The position numbers and the translations under genes are program-made. The notes under the pieces were generated by a model that saw only the letters and a program-made list of their open reading frames with translations, was not told the origin of the DNA and made no database searches. Positions 1-9,161 of a stretch of 64,000 bases of DNA are shown here, one piece after another. The stretch comes from Erythrobacter sp. NAP1 (GTDB lineage Bacteria > Pseudomonadota > Alphaproteobacteria > Sphingomonadales > Sphingomonadaceae), in the NCBI RefSeq assembly GCF_000152865.1, contig NZ_CH672390.1, positions 2,893,468 to 2,957,467 of the forward strand, read 5' to 3'. The stretch's first letter is position 1. Each line of letters opens with the position of its first letter.

Positions 1-54
1 ACAGGGCGCGCCGGGTCAGGGGGAAACTCAATGCGCTGACCTCGCTCGTGTCTC

Positions 55-729
55 TCAGTTGGCGCGATTCTGGCGCATCTGTCGTCGTTCCTGACGCTGA
101 GCCTGGCGGGCTTCGCGTGCTGCCTCGCGCTCTGCCTGCGTGATGGTGCCGGAGCCGTCAGCGTCGATGCGGGCAAAACGCGCTTCAATGGCGGCATCCA
201 ACTCGGCAGCCGATACTGCGTTATCGCCATTGGTGTCCGCACGGCGCAGCATTGCCATGCCGCCGCCGCCGCGACGACCGCCGCGGCGCATTTCACCGCG
301 CGGACCGCGTCGCCCTTCGCGCGCTTCACCGCGGGCCTCGCGGGCCGCCATCATTTCCTCGCGCGAGATGCCGCCGGAGCCGTCTGTGTCGAGCCGGGCG
401 AACATGCGCGCCTGCCGCTCAGCGGCGCGGGCTTCGCGGGCCGCGGTCATTTCGGCAGGAGTTATCTCGCCATCGCCGTTCGCATCTGCCTCGGCAAAGC
501 GTTCGGCCGCGCGGGCGGCGCGATCCTCGGGCGAGATCTGGCCATCGCCATCGATATCCATCTTGGCGAAGCGCTCGTTGGCGTGAGCCTTTGCTTCGGC
601 GAGCGTGATTTCTCCGTCGCCATTGGCATCGGCAGCCTGCATTCCGCGGTCACCGTGCTGTGCAAGCGCGATACCGGCGCCACCGATGGCGAGGGCCGCT
701 GCTGAAAGAGTGAGTGTCAGTTTGCGCAT
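55..729 (-). CDS. Secreted EF-hand calcium-binding protein
   Basis: A 224-residue protein with a signal peptide (hydrophobic residues 4-23, cleavage expected after ALA). Six canonical EF-hand loops are readable, beginning at D34, D58, D82, D114, D165 and D189; each has Asp at loop positions 1, 3 (or Asn) and 5 and Glu or Asp at position 12, so all six look able to bind calcium. Between the fourth and fifth loops lies an Arg/Gly-rich basic linker (about 133-163). The role is inferred as periplasmic or extracellular calcium binding or buffering; no enzymatic domain is present. ATG start with AAGGA eight bases upstream. Confidence 0.9.
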   Translation of the reverse strand: MRKLTLTLSAAALAIGGAGIALAQHGDRGMQAADANGDGEITLAEAKAHANERFAKMDIDGDGQISPEDRAARAAERFAEADANGDGEITPAEMTAAREARAAERQARMFARLDTDGSGGISREEMMAAREARGEAREGRRGPRGEMRRGGRRGGGGMAMLRRADTNGDNAVSAAELDAAIEARFARIDADGSGTITQAEREAAREARQAQRQERRQMRQNRAN

Positions 730-911
730 GGCAAAGTCCTTTTCCTTATCTTTTCGTCACATTGGTAGAGTTGCGACGAGGCGACCTTGCGGGGGCCAGG
801 CATCAGGGGAGGGGCTAGAAAAGTCCCGGCCTCTTTATGCTTCGTTTGGGGCGGTGAAGCGTTTCGCAAAGAACGCTCTCGCCGCAACTCACAAATGCTG
901 TTCTAGCGAAG

Positions 912-948
912 CAATGTCGCAGGATTATCCCGATCACTTGCGACATTG
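912..948. promoter_or_regulatory. Perfect 10-bp inverted repeat (candidate operator or hairpin)
   Basis: Arms at 912-921 and 939-948 are perfect reverse complements with a 17-base spacer. The right arm also lies in a 13-base palindrome (GCGACA, one base, TGTCGC, at 940-952), so three TGTCGC half-sites occur within 41 bases. It sits between the cupin gene (end 1011) and the EF-hand gene (start 729), both on the minus strand, so it could be a terminator for the first or an operator for the second. No T-run follows on either strand. Confidence 0.4.
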
Positions 949-1010
949 TCGCGGTTTGTATCGGGTTCGCGCCTGCGTTCACTCAGGTGCAAGGAAAAGG
1001 CGGTTTCGGC

Positions 1011-1406
1011 CTAGCGCGGGCGGTGCTCGGTCCCTTCGCCAGACGTGATGAAGATCGCGGTGGCGCTCTCTTCAACATCCGCGATGTGCCACACGCCGGG
1101 GGGATTGATCGCGTATTCGCCCGCTGTAAGCGCGACTTTCTCTCGGCGCCCATCGGGATGTTCCTGCGTCAGCATCATGGCGCCTTCGGTGCAGATCACC
1201 ACCTCGGTGCCCTTGGGATGCATTTCCCAGCTCGGCCAGCTTTCGGTGAAGGTGTGCATCGAGACAAGCCGACCTTCGGGCCCGTCGCTGCCGTGACGCT
1301 CGCCATATTGCTCGTACCATTCGAGCCCGGTGAAAGGCGGTTGGGGGACCGCCGTTGCACCGAGCCCCAAATGAATGAACGCCTCGCTCAGTTTGCGCGC
1401 GCTCAT
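1011..1406 (-). CDS. Cupin-domain protein
   Basis: A 131-residue single-domain cupin. The conserved cupin 1 region reads HTFTESWPSWEMHPKGTEVV, and cupin 2 has GEYAINPPGVWH, giving candidate metal ligands H, E and H. There is no signal peptide, so it should be cytoplasmic. It follows the VOC gene by 4 bases on the same strand, and both are small metal-enzyme folds, so a two-gene operon is likely. The substrate cannot be told from sequence; small stand-alone cupins include isomerases, dioxygenases and non-enzymatic binders. Confidence 0.8.
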   Translation of the reverse strand: MSARKLSEAFIHLGLGATAVPQPPFTGLEWYEQYGERHGSDGPEGRLVSMHTFTESWPSWEMHPKGTEVVICTEGAMMLTQEHPDGRREKVALTAGEYAINPPGVWHIADVEESATAIFITSGEGTEHRPR

Positions 1407-1410
1407 GACA

Positions 1411-1800
1411 TCACCCCTCGCTGGGCGGAGCGGTCATGCAGAAGACGTTGAGCTTGTTTCCGTCAAGGTCGCGGAAATAGCCTGCGTAAAAGCCATCATC
1501 GCCGCGCGGACCCGGCGCGCCTTCGTCCTTGCCGCCCTTGGCGATTGCGGTGTCGTAGACCGCCTTCACCTTTTCGGGGCTGTCGACCTGGAGTGCGACC
1601 ATCGTGCCGTTACCGACCGTCGCGGGCTGCTCGTCGAAGGGCTGGGTCGCGGCAATGCCGGGCGCGCCGCCCATCGCGCCCCAGGCGATGAAGGTGTCGA
1701 AATCCATCATCCGCCCGACGCCGAAATGTTCGGCGATCGCGTCGTAGAATTCCGCCGCGCGCGGCAGGTCGTTGGTGCCCAGTGTTACGTAGCCGATCAT
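1411..1800 (-). CDS. VOC (glyoxalase/bleomycin-resistance fold) protein
   Basis: A 129-residue protein of the vicinal-oxygen-chelate superfamily: an N-terminal GYVTLGTNDLPRAAEFYDAI motif and a C-terminal FRDLDGNKLNVF motif, the usual pattern of a VOC monomer with a metal-binding Glu/His near the ends. ATG start with GAGGGAG upstream. It is the upstream member of the pair with the cupin gene. Homologues include small-molecule lyases, dioxygenases and antibiotic-binding proteins; the specific substrate is unknown. Confidence 0.85.
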   Translation of the reverse strand: MIGYVTLGTNDLPRAAEFYDAIAEHFGVGRMMDFDTFIAWGAMGGAPGIAATQPFDEQPATVGNGTMVALQVDSPEKVKAVYDTAIAKGGKDEGAPGPRGDDGFYAGYFRDLDGNKLNVFCMTAPPSEG

Positions 1801-1885
1801 GAATGTTCTCCCTCAGGCGCAGCCGCAAAGTGCGACTCGCGAATGTGGGAACATTAGTAGAACAAAAGCCTTCGCGCAATCTGGT

Positions 1886-3700
1886 TCAGAGTGGAGCGGT
1901 TTCTCGCTCAAGCCAGGCAAGGTCGTCGCCATCAAGCTGCGGCGCAACGATTTCGCGTACGCGGGCGTGGTAGGCGTCGAGCCATGCGATCTCGCTGTCG
2001 GTGAGCAGGCTCTTTTCGATCAGGCGGCGATCGATGGGTACGAAGGTGAGCGGTTCGAAACCCAGGAAACGACCCTCGGCACCGTCGATATCCTGTTCGA
2101 TGGTGAGCACGAGATTCTCGATCCGAATGCCGAATTCGCCTGCCTTGTAGTAGCCCGGCTCGTTTGAGAGGATCATGCCGGCGTGCAGTTCCTGAGAGGT
2201 GCCAGCCTGCCCGCCGCCCGGCTTGGCAATGCGTTGCGGGCCTTCGTGCACGCCGAGGAAGCTGCCGACGCCGTGGCCGGTGCCGTGGGCGTAGTCGACG
2301 CCCGCTTCCCAGAGATACTGGCGGGCGAGCGCGTCGATCTGGCCGCCATTTGTGCCTTGTGGGAAGATGGCGCGGTCGATCTGGATGTGGCCTTTCAGAA
2401 CGCGCGTGAAGCGGTCGCGCATTTCGCTCGTCGGTTCGCTGCCTTCGGGTGTGTCGATCCACACGGTACGGGTGATGTCGGTGGTGCCTGCGGGGTACTG
2501 GCCGCCGGAATCGACGAGATAGATCGAACCCGGCGGGATCAGGATGTTGCTGTCTTCATCGACCTTGTAGTGCGGCAGAGCGGCATGGCCCGATGCAGCT
2601 GAGATGGTGTCGAACGAGGTGTCGCGTAGGTCGCCATGTGCGCGGCGGAAGCCTTCGAGCTTGGCGGCCGCGGCCAATTCGTCGATCTCGCCAGCGGGCG
2701 CAGTTACCTCGAGCCAGCGAAGGAAACGGCTCACCGCTGCCCCGTCGCGCGCCTGTGCGTCGCGGTGGCCCTGCACTTCTGCTGAATTCTTGATCGCCTT
2801 GGCAAGGATCGTCGGGTCCTGCTTGAAGGTGAACTTCGCGCCCCCTGCCCTGAGCGCCTGCGCGATGCCGACCACGCCGAAATCGGGATCGACGCTGACC
2901 TTCTTGCCTTCCATCGAACCGAGCGCTCCGACAAATTCGTCGCGTGCTCGCACCGTCACGGCATTACCGAGATGCTGGGTCAGTTCGGGAGTTACTTTCT
3001 CAGGCGCAATGAACAGCTCTGCCGTCCCGTCCTTGTGCGCAATGACATAGGAAAGCGCGACCGGCGTGTGCGACACGTCGCTGCCGCGAATGTTGAGCAG
3101 CCATGCAATGGAATCGAGCGCCGGGACTACCACCGCGTCGAGCCCTTCGTCGCACAGCCAGTCGGCCACTTCCGCGCGCTTGTCCGCCGATGAACGCCCG
3201 GCGAGTTCCTCAGTATGAACGATGGCTTGCGCGTCGGACGGGGAAGGCTGGTCCTGCCACACCGCGTCGATCGGGTTGCTTTCGGCAGGGATCATGGTGA
3301 TGCCTGCGGGCTCGACGGTTTTCTCAAGCGCTTCGACCCAGCTCCACGTGTGGAGCCAGGGATCGTACGCGATCTTCGCGCCCGCCTCGCTCACATCCTT
3401 GAGCCATTCGCCCAGGCTGTCGCCCGGAATGCTGCGATATTCGAACAGGTTCTCATCGACCTGATCGCGCACCTGCACGGTGTAGCGGCCATCGACGAAG
3501 ATCGCGGCATGGGTAAGCGTGACAGCAGCAAAGCCCGCAGAACCACCAAATCCGGTCAGCCAGCCAAGACGCTGAGCGTAGTCGCCGACATATTCGCTCA
3601 TATGTTCGTCCGAGATCGGCACCACGAAGCCGTCGAGCCCCCGGCGCTTCAATTCTTCGCGTAGGGCCTTGAGGCGGGCTTCGTGGGTCTGCATCAGCAT
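1886..3700 (-). CDS. Xaa-Pro aminopeptidase (M24B family)
   Basis: Removes N-terminal residues that precede proline. With the ATG at 3700 the protein has 604 residues, typical of the long three-domain bacterial and eukaryotic aminopeptidase P: two creatinase-like N-terminal domains (to about 310) and a pita-bread M24 catalytic domain. The five metal ligands are all present: D397, D408, H476 (in HGTGHG), E514 (NEPGYY) and E528 (RIEN). An upstream reading frame reaches 3793, but 3700 has AGGA 12 bases before it and begins where family members begin. Cytoplasmic, no signal peptide. Divergent from the oligopeptidase B gene, with about 120 bases for both promoters. Confidence 0.93.
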   Translation of the reverse strand: MLMQTHEARLKALREELKRRGLDGFVVPISDEHMSEYVGDYAQRLGWLTGFGGSAGFAAVTLTHAAIFVDGRYTVQVRDQVDENLFEYRSIPGDSLGEWLKDVSEAGAKIAYDPWLHTWSWVEALEKTVEPAGITMIPAESNPIDAVWQDQPSPSDAQAIVHTEELAGRSSADKRAEVADWLCDEGLDAVVVPALDSIAWLLNIRGSDVSHTPVALSYVIAHKDGTAELFIAPEKVTPELTQHLGNAVTVRARDEFVGALGSMEGKKVSVDPDFGVVGIAQALRAGGAKFTFKQDPTILAKAIKNSAEVQGHRDAQARDGAAVSRFLRWLEVTAPAGEIDELAAAAKLEGFRRAHGDLRDTSFDTISAASGHAALPHYKVDEDSNILIPPGSIYLVDSGGQYPAGTTDITRTVWIDTPEGSEPTSEMRDRFTRVLKGHIQIDRAIFPQGTNGGQIDALARQYLWEAGVDYAHGTGHGVGSFLGVHEGPQRIAKPGGGQAGTSQELHAGMILSNEPGYYKAGEFGIRIENLVLTIEQDIDGAEGRFLGFEPLTFVPIDRRLIEKSLLTDSEIAWLDAYHARVREIVAPQLDGDDLAWLERETAPL

Positions 3701-3824
3701 TGTGTCGATATCCTGCTTTTCGCGCGCGGTCTTGCCGCGCATGAGTGAATCTCTAGAACACCTCACATAGGCCGCTTGCCTGCGGCTTTCCACCCGAGCC
3801 CCTCACTTGAAGGAACCGGTTACC

Positions 3825-6017
3825 GTGCCGACATCCCGAACCACCTTACTCGCCATGGCGAGCGCTGCCCTGCTCATGACAGGCGCGAGCGTTTCCGCCG
3901 ACACCCATGAGGATAACGCCAACGTGCCCACTTCTCCGCCCGTCGCCGAAAAGCGCGAACACACATACACCTATCACGGGATCACGATTTCCGACCCGTA
4001 TGACTGGCTCTACGACAAGTCCTATCCCGAGATCGATGACGAGGACGTGCTCGATTATGTGAAGGCGGAAAACGCATGGTTCGAAGCGGCGATGAAGCCG
4101 CACGAGGCGCTGACCGAGAGCCTGTTCACCGAGATGCGCGCGCGGATCAAGGAAGACGATTCCACCGTACCGCAACGTCGCGGCGACTATCTCTACTGGT
4201 CCGAATTCGAAGAGGGCGCGCAGTATCGCAAGCATTACCGCAAGCCTGTCGGCGCGCCCGAGAGTGCCGAGCCGCAGCTGATTCTCGACCAGAATGCGCT
4301 TGCCGAAGGTCACGAGTATTTCCGTCTCGGCGCGCTCTCGGTCAGCAAGAGCGGGCGCTACATCGTCTACGCCACCGACACGAATGGCTCGGAGCGCTAC
4401 ACCGCGCGGATCAAGGATCTTGAGACCGGCGAATTGCTCGATGACGTGCTCGAAGGGCTGCGCGGCGGGCTTACCTGGGTCGCGAACGACACGGCGCTAG
4501 CCTACACGCCCGCGACCAAGGAGTGGCGCACGCTCGAGGTGAAGCTGCACACGATCGGGCAGCCCAACGATACCGATGTGACCCTCTTCACCGAAGAGGA
4601 CCAGAGCTTCAGCGTCGGAGCCGGACTATCGGCGCAGGAAGACTATCTCATCATCTCGACCGGCGACAACGAGACGAGCGAGGTGCGCTTCGTCTCCGCA
4701 GCCGATCCCATGGGCGAACTCACGCTCATCAAACCGCGCGAGAAGGGCGTCGAATACGGCGTCGACATTCGCGAGGGCGAGCTGTGGGTGTGGACCAATG
4801 ACGACCACATCAATTTCCGCCTTGCAAAGGCCGACCTCGACACGCCCGGCGACTGGGATACCGTGCTCGCGGGATCGGACGATTTCTACCTCACCGATTT
4901 CGACCTGTTCCAGGGCTTCTTTGTTACCGAGGGGCGCCTCAACGGCCTCGATCAGGTACAGATCCGCTCTTACGAGAACCCGACGAAGGCGGACCCCATC
5001 GCCTTTCCCGAAGCGAGCTATGATGCAGGGCTTTCGAACAATCCGGAATACGACCAGACGGTGCTGCGGCTTTCTTATGAGAGCATGATCACGCCTGACA
5101 CGGTGCTGGATTATGACGTGGCGACGAAGACGCTGACGACGCTCAAGACGCAGGAGATTCCGAGCGGCTACGATCCGACGCAATATGTAACCGAGCGGGT
5201 TGAGATTCAGGCGCGCGATGGGACAATGGTCCCGGTCAGCATCGTGATGCGCAAGGATCGCGCGCAGATCCTCGCTGAGGCCGGGATCGAGGGGCCGGGA
5301 CCGCTGCATCTCTATGCCTATGGCGCCTATGGCTATGCCATCCCGCCGGGCTTTTCAACCACGCGCTTAAGCCTTGTTGATCGCGGCTTCGCCTATGCCA
5401 TCGCGCATATTCGCGGCGGCGATGACCTTGGCCGGCGCTGGTATCTGCAAGGCAAGATGTTCGAGCGCACCAACACCTTCAACGACTTCGTCGATGCAGG
5501 GCGCGGGCTCATCAAGATGGGCTACACCGCCGAAGGCATGGTCACCGCCTCAGGCGGATCGGCTGGCGGAGAACTGATGGGCGCGATCGTGAACCAGGAC
5601 CCGGCGCAATACGGCGCGATCGTCGCGCATGTGCCCTTTGTCGACGTACTCAACACGATGCTCAATGAAAGCCTGCCGCTGACGCCGGGCGAATGGCAGG
5701 AATGGGGCAATCCGATCGAGAGCAAGGAGAGCTTTGCCTACATCCTTTCCTACTCGCCATACGATCAGGTGAAGGCGCAGGACTATCCGCCGATGCTGGT
5801 GACCGCAGGCCTCAACGACCCTCGTGTAACCTATTGGGAGCCCGCCAAGTGGGTCGCGAAACTGCGCGATACCAAGACCGACGACAATGTGTTGCTGATG
5901 AAGACCAATATGGGCGCAGGCCATGGCGGGCAATCGGGCCGTTGGAATTCCCTGCGCGAAACCGCAGAGGAGTTCGCCTTTATCCTTTGGCAGATGGGGA
6001 TGACACAAGAGCCATGA
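3825..6017 (+). CDS. Oligopeptidase B-like S9 serine peptidase
   Basis: Cleaves short peptides after basic residues in the S9A prolyl-oligopeptidase family. From a GTG at 3825 (AAGGA at 3810-3814) it has 730 residues: a signal-like hydrophobic N-terminus, a seven-bladed propeller (about 60-430) and an alpha/beta hydrolase domain. The triad is visible: S579 in GGSAGG, D665 in NDPRV and H700 in AGHGG. A TTG at 3807 or the ATG at 3855 are other possible starts. The signal peptide suggests a periplasmic enzyme. The last 38 bases overlap the convergent gene ending at 5980. Confidence 0.93.
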   Translation: MPTSRTTLLAMASAALLMTGASVSADTHEDNANVPTSPPVAEKREHTYTYHGITISDPYDWLYDKSYPEIDDEDVLDYVKAENAWFEAAMKPHEALTESLFTEMRARIKEDDSTVPQRRGDYLYWSEFEEGAQYRKHYRKPVGAPESAEPQLILDQNALAEGHEYFRLGALSVSKSGRYIVYATDTNGSERYTARIKDLETGELLDDVLEGLRGGLTWVANDTALAYTPATKEWRTLEVKLHTIGQPNDTDVTLFTEEDQSFSVGAGLSAQEDYLIISTGDNETSEVRFVSAADPMGELTLIKPREKGVEYGVDIREGELWVWTNDDHINFRLAKADLDTPGDWDTVLAGSDDFYLTDFDLFQGFFVTEGRLNGLDQVQIRSYENPTKADPIAFPEASYDAGLSNNPEYDQTVLRLSYESMITPDTVLDYDVATKTLTTLKTQEIPSGYDPTQYVTERVEIQARDGTMVPVSIVMRKDRAQILAEAGIEGPGPLHLYAYGAYGYAIPPGFSTTRLSLVDRGFAYAIAHIRGGDDLGRRWYLQGKMFERTNTFNDFVDAGRGLIKMGYTAEGMVTASGGSAGGELMGAIVNQDPAQYGAIVAHVPFVDVLNTMLNESLPLTPGEWQEWGNPIESKESFAYILSYSPYDQVKAQDYPPMLVTAGLNDPRVTYWEPAKWVAKLRDTKTDDNVLLMKTNMGAGHGGQSGRWNSLRETAEEFAFILWQMGMTQEP

Positions 6018-6639
6018 GGTCAGGGGGAAGCGAGACGTCGTAGCGGATCGCTTCCTCGACCAGCAGGGTCACGATCTCTTCCATCTCTGGCCCGAACATC
6101 GCCAGCTTGATGTAGAGTTCGGGCACTGCACGCATGAGGCCAAGGCCCGCTTCCTTGCCGAAAACCGGGATCGGGCCGCTCGGCAAGGGGCGCTTGTCGA
6201 GGTCGGGCGTGAGTTGCCACACCATGCCGACCTTGCGGCTGTTGAAGATCGCCATTAGCCGCCCGTAATCGCCAGCCAGCAGCGGCGAGGGCATGGCCGC
6301 AAGATAGCGGCACGCCGCAACCGCAGCTGTTCGGTCGCGCAGTGAAATTGCGGCCTCCAGCCAGCCAAGCGTGCGACGCACGTCTTCCCTTGTCGCCTCT
6401 TCGGCATGCGCGATGAGCCAGTCATAGCCCTTGATCGCCGAGTTCCACTGGCGCGGGTCGCGCTCGATCTGGTCCCAGAAAAAGTCGACAGGATCAGCGA
6501 GCGTTTCGAGTTTGCCGTCGCGGTGAACGAACACGCCCTCGGGGCTCATGATGAAGCTCTTGGCGCCGGGCTTCTTGTCGCCGAACTCGACCTTGGGGCG
6601 AAAGCCGCGGTCTTTCCTGCCTTTTGGTTCGCCTAACAT
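5980..6639 (-). CDS. Conserved hypothetical protein (unknown function)
   Basis: 219 residues from the ATG at 6639, which has GAGGGA eight bases upstream; a TTG start at 6666 is less likely. No signal peptide or membrane segment. The N-terminus is basic and low in complexity (GRKDRGFRPK), followed by a mostly helical globular region with a WLEAAISLRDR-type helix. No motif was recognised. It overlaps the 3' end of the convergent oligopeptidase gene by 38 bases, so the two transcripts are complementary at their ends. Confidence 0.75.
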   Translation of the reverse strand: MLGEPKGRKDRGFRPKVEFGDKKPGAKSFIMSPEGVFVHRDGKLETLADPVDFFWDQIERDPRQWNSAIKGYDWLIAHAEEATREDVRRTLGWLEAAISLRDRTAAVAACRYLAAMPSPLLAGDYGRLMAIFNSRKVGMVWQLTPDLDKRPLPSGPIPVFGKEAGLGLMRAVPELYIKLAMFGPEMEEIVTLLVEEAIRYDVSLPPDLMALVSSPSAKG

Positions 6640-6750
6640 CGCTTCCCTCGCCTTTGTCCCGCCCAATCAGAAACTTGATACCTCGTCTAAGCTAACAAAG
6701 CCTTGGCATTCTTGCGCTTTGCGACAGCGCGCACTACCCACCGGGCCAGA

Positions 6751-7152
6751 ATGACGAACCGCTTCACCAAGACCTTCACCGCGCAACCAGAGCACATCGA
6801 CGAGCTCGGCCACGTCAACAACACGGTGTGGGTCCAGTGGATTCAGGACATGGCCACCTCGCACTGGGATGCGGTGGCCGAGCCTGAGCACCGGGAGCAA
6901 TTCTTCTGGGTCGTGATCCGGCACGAGATCGACTACCGGGGCAACATCGCTGCAGGTCAAAGCGCAACCGGCACGACCTACATCCCGGGTGATGCTCGCG
7001 GAGCAAAATCGATGCGCGTTGTCGAGTTCACAAACGAGGCTGGAAAGCCGCTCGTCTCTGCCAAGACCACTTGGGCAATGCTTGATCGAGAGAGCGGCCG
7101 TTTGGCGCGGATCAGACCCGAAGTGCTCGCGCCTTTCGCCAGCGAAGACTAG
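6751..7152 (+). CDS. Acyl-CoA thioesterase, 4-hydroxybenzoyl-CoA thioesterase-like hotdog
   Basis: 133 residues from the ATG at 6751; an upstream TTG frame at 6703 is not needed. Residues 15-22 (HIDELGHV) match the 4HBT signature, and D17 is the position of the catalytic Asp of the Pseudomonas enzyme. The core helix and strands typical of a single hotdog domain follow (WIQDMATSHW). It should hydrolyse a short, medium-chain or aromatic acyl-CoA in the cytoplasm. Its TAG stop shares the CTAG tetranucleotide at 7149-7152 with the stop of the convergent GGDEF gene. Confidence 0.88.
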   Translation: MTNRFTKTFTAQPEHIDELGHVNNTVWVQWIQDMATSHWDAVAEPEHREQFFWVVIRHEIDYRGNIAAGQSATGTTYIPGDARGAKSMRVVEFTNEAGKPLVSAKTTWAMLDRESGRLARIRPEVLAPFASED

Positions 7153-8915
7153 GCAGCGGCTTTGTCGGGCTTTGCCTTCGACCGCGGCTTATCGCGCGTT
7201 GCTGGCGGCTTATTGAAGACGGTAAGCCGCTCGAAACAGGTGCGGTTCCGCCCTGCCGCCTTGGCATTGTAGAGAAGCTGGTCGGCACGGCTGTAAAGCT
7301 CGTCGAAGCCCATCAGCTGATCCGATGCGCGCGGCAGTTCGATCACACCCATGCTGGCGGTAACGGGCCGCTCGAGCCCTTCGACATCGCGGGCTATTCG
7401 CACAGTGATCGACTGGCGAAGAGCCTCGGCGCGTTCGAGCGCGCCTTTGCCGCGCAGGAGAACCACGAACTCCTCGCCGCCAAGCCGAACTGCAATGGAA
7501 TCGCGTTCGTCATTGCCGCGCAGGGCGTGTCCGCAGGCAACCAGCGCCTTGTCGCCAACCTGGTGTCCGAAGCGATCATTGATCGCCTTGAAATGGTCGA
7601 GATCGATAAGCGCAAATGTGTCGAAACCCTGCGCCTGAAGATCGGCAAAACGTTCTTCCACCGCTCGGCGGTTCATAAGGCCTGTGAGCGGATCATGCGT
7701 CGACAGCTGTTCGAGCAATTCGGCCTCGGTGACTGCCGCATCGCGTTCGCGGCGGATGGCAAGGAAGCGCGATGCAATGGCGAGGCTTATCACGATCACT
7801 TCCAGCCCGACCGCCAGATAAAGCGTCTGATCGAGCTGCGATGGTCCGGCGTACACTCCAAGGCCGCGCATCATACGCTCGAGTGATGACAGGATGATCG
7901 GGGACCATGCAAAAGCCAGAAAGCGCGCCGACTTGCTGCCTCGCCAGAGCGCTTCGGCGATCGCTGCCGTGATGATGACCATCGCCGGAATGAACGTGTA
8001 GAAGTAAAGAAGATCGTCGACCGGCTGCGTCGCGTGCAATTGCAGCGCGAAGAAGCCTGGCACAAAAACCGTCCATACCCCCGTCGCGACGGTCAGTCTG
8101 CGCATGAAGCTGGACTGCGCATCCTTCTCGAGAAAATCGACCAGGAACATCGCTGAGAGCCCACAGCCGATTGCCCAGCACAGCGGCCCAGCAACCGCCA
8201 TAACCCGCAAAGGCACATCGGCAAATACGGTGATCAGGCCGCCTGCAAACAGGACGTAAACGATCATCGAGGCCACCATCACTGCATGGGTGACGACGAA
8301 CCTTTCTTTCAGGACAATAAAGAAGCTGACGTCGAAAAAGAGCGGCAAGACCAGCATCCCGACGACAAGCGCAAGCAGCATCATGTCGAACTGGGTCCAC
8401 GAGGCGTCTTCCGGGTGAAAGCTGAGGCGCGCTTCGGTCAGGAGCGGGACTGAGTGCGGTTTGTCGATCTTGACGATGACCGCGCTGGTATCGTCCATGA
8501 CCTCGGGAAGCTCGAGCCTGAAGACAGGGCCGCCGGCGAATGGCTCAGCCATGTCCTCGCTGTAGCGCAAAGTCCGTAGTGTGCCGTCTTCATCGAGGAC
8601 ACCGAAAGTGATTGTCTCAAAGCGGGCATTGCGCGTGAAGAAGTATCGCGGCTTTTCCTTGTCCGCCCAGCTGCGTGCATCGAACCGAATCCAAGCAGCC
8701 GGTTGGTCAGCCCGCCATCCCTTGTCTGCACAGTTCCATGATGAAAGAGCCACCATGTCGATCAATTCGACATCGGCACTGCTAGTGGAATGGCAGGCTG
8801 GTTCTACTACAGGATCATCGTGCACCGAATTTGCACGCGCGTCTGCAGGGACCAGCAAGAATGCCAGCAAGGCCGCAGCAAATGCGGCAACAAGCCTGAA
8901 CGCCGGTCGGTCCAT
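7149..8915 (-). CDS. Membrane-anchored diguanylate cyclase (7TM-GGDEF)
   Basis: 588 residues: signal peptide, a periplasmic beta-rich domain of the 7TMR-DISMED2 type (about 40-180), seven hydrophobic segments (about 185-390), then a C-terminal GGDEF domain. The active-site loop reads RLGGEEF, a permitted GGEEF variant, so synthesis of cyclic di-GMP is expected. The RxxD inhibitory site normally just before the loop is replaced (ERDSIAVR), so product inhibition may be absent. The extracytoplasmic domain suggests response to an outside ligand. No EAL domain is fused and no phosphodiesterase lies nearby. Confidence 0.93.
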   Translation of the reverse strand: MDRPAFRLVAAFAAALLAFLLVPADARANSVHDDPVVEPACHSTSSADVELIDMVALSSWNCADKGWRADQPAAWIRFDARSWADKEKPRYFFTRNARFETITFGVLDEDGTLRTLRYSEDMAEPFAGGPVFRLELPEVMDDTSAVIVKIDKPHSVPLLTEARLSFHPEDASWTQFDMMLLALVVGMLVLPLFFDVSFFIVLKERFVVTHAVMVASMIVYVLFAGGLITVFADVPLRVMAVAGPLCWAIGCGLSAMFLVDFLEKDAQSSFMRRLTVATGVWTVFVPGFFALQLHATQPVDDLLYFYTFIPAMVIITAAIAEALWRGSKSARFLAFAWSPIILSSLERMMRGLGVYAGPSQLDQTLYLAVGLEVIVISLAIASRFLAIRRERDAAVTEAELLEQLSTHDPLTGLMNRRAVEERFADLQAQGFDTFALIDLDHFKAINDRFGHQVGDKALVACGHALRGNDERDSIAVRLGGEEFVVLLRGKGALERAEALRQSITVRIARDVEGLERPVTASMGVIELPRASDQLMGFDELYSRADQLLYNAKAAGRNRTCFERLTVFNKPPATRDKPRSKAKPDKAAA

Positions 8916-9101
8916 GAATGCGCGCTAACACGGTGCTGGTTACGACCCTGTTAAGCCAGTTCACTCGTTGGAGCGTGAAATTTCGAGCTAAAACAGTCCC
9001 TTGGGCAAGTGTAATCATTTGTCCTGGTTGGCGCGCTCAACTTTGCGTGCCGCCTCGTGTATGAGGCCCGGCAGTCTTGAGTGCTGCTGCCACTTATCGA
9101 T

Positions 9102-9119
9102 GCGTCATAGCGTTGTCAC
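9102..9119 (+). promoter_or_regulatory. Pho-box-like PhoB site upstream of tandem pstS genes
   Basis: The 18-mer GCGTCATAGCGTTGTCAC contains two GTCA direct repeats with 11-base periodicity, the layout of the PhoB binding site (CTGTCATA, four bases, TGTCAY). It matches the consensus fully in GTCATA and in TGTCAC. It ends 42 bases before the first pstS ATG, a position compatible with replacing the -35 element. The match is by eye. Confidence 0.65.
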
Positions 9120-9161
9120 AGTACCGCAATAGCGCGATGCGCAATCGTAGAAAGGGATCAG

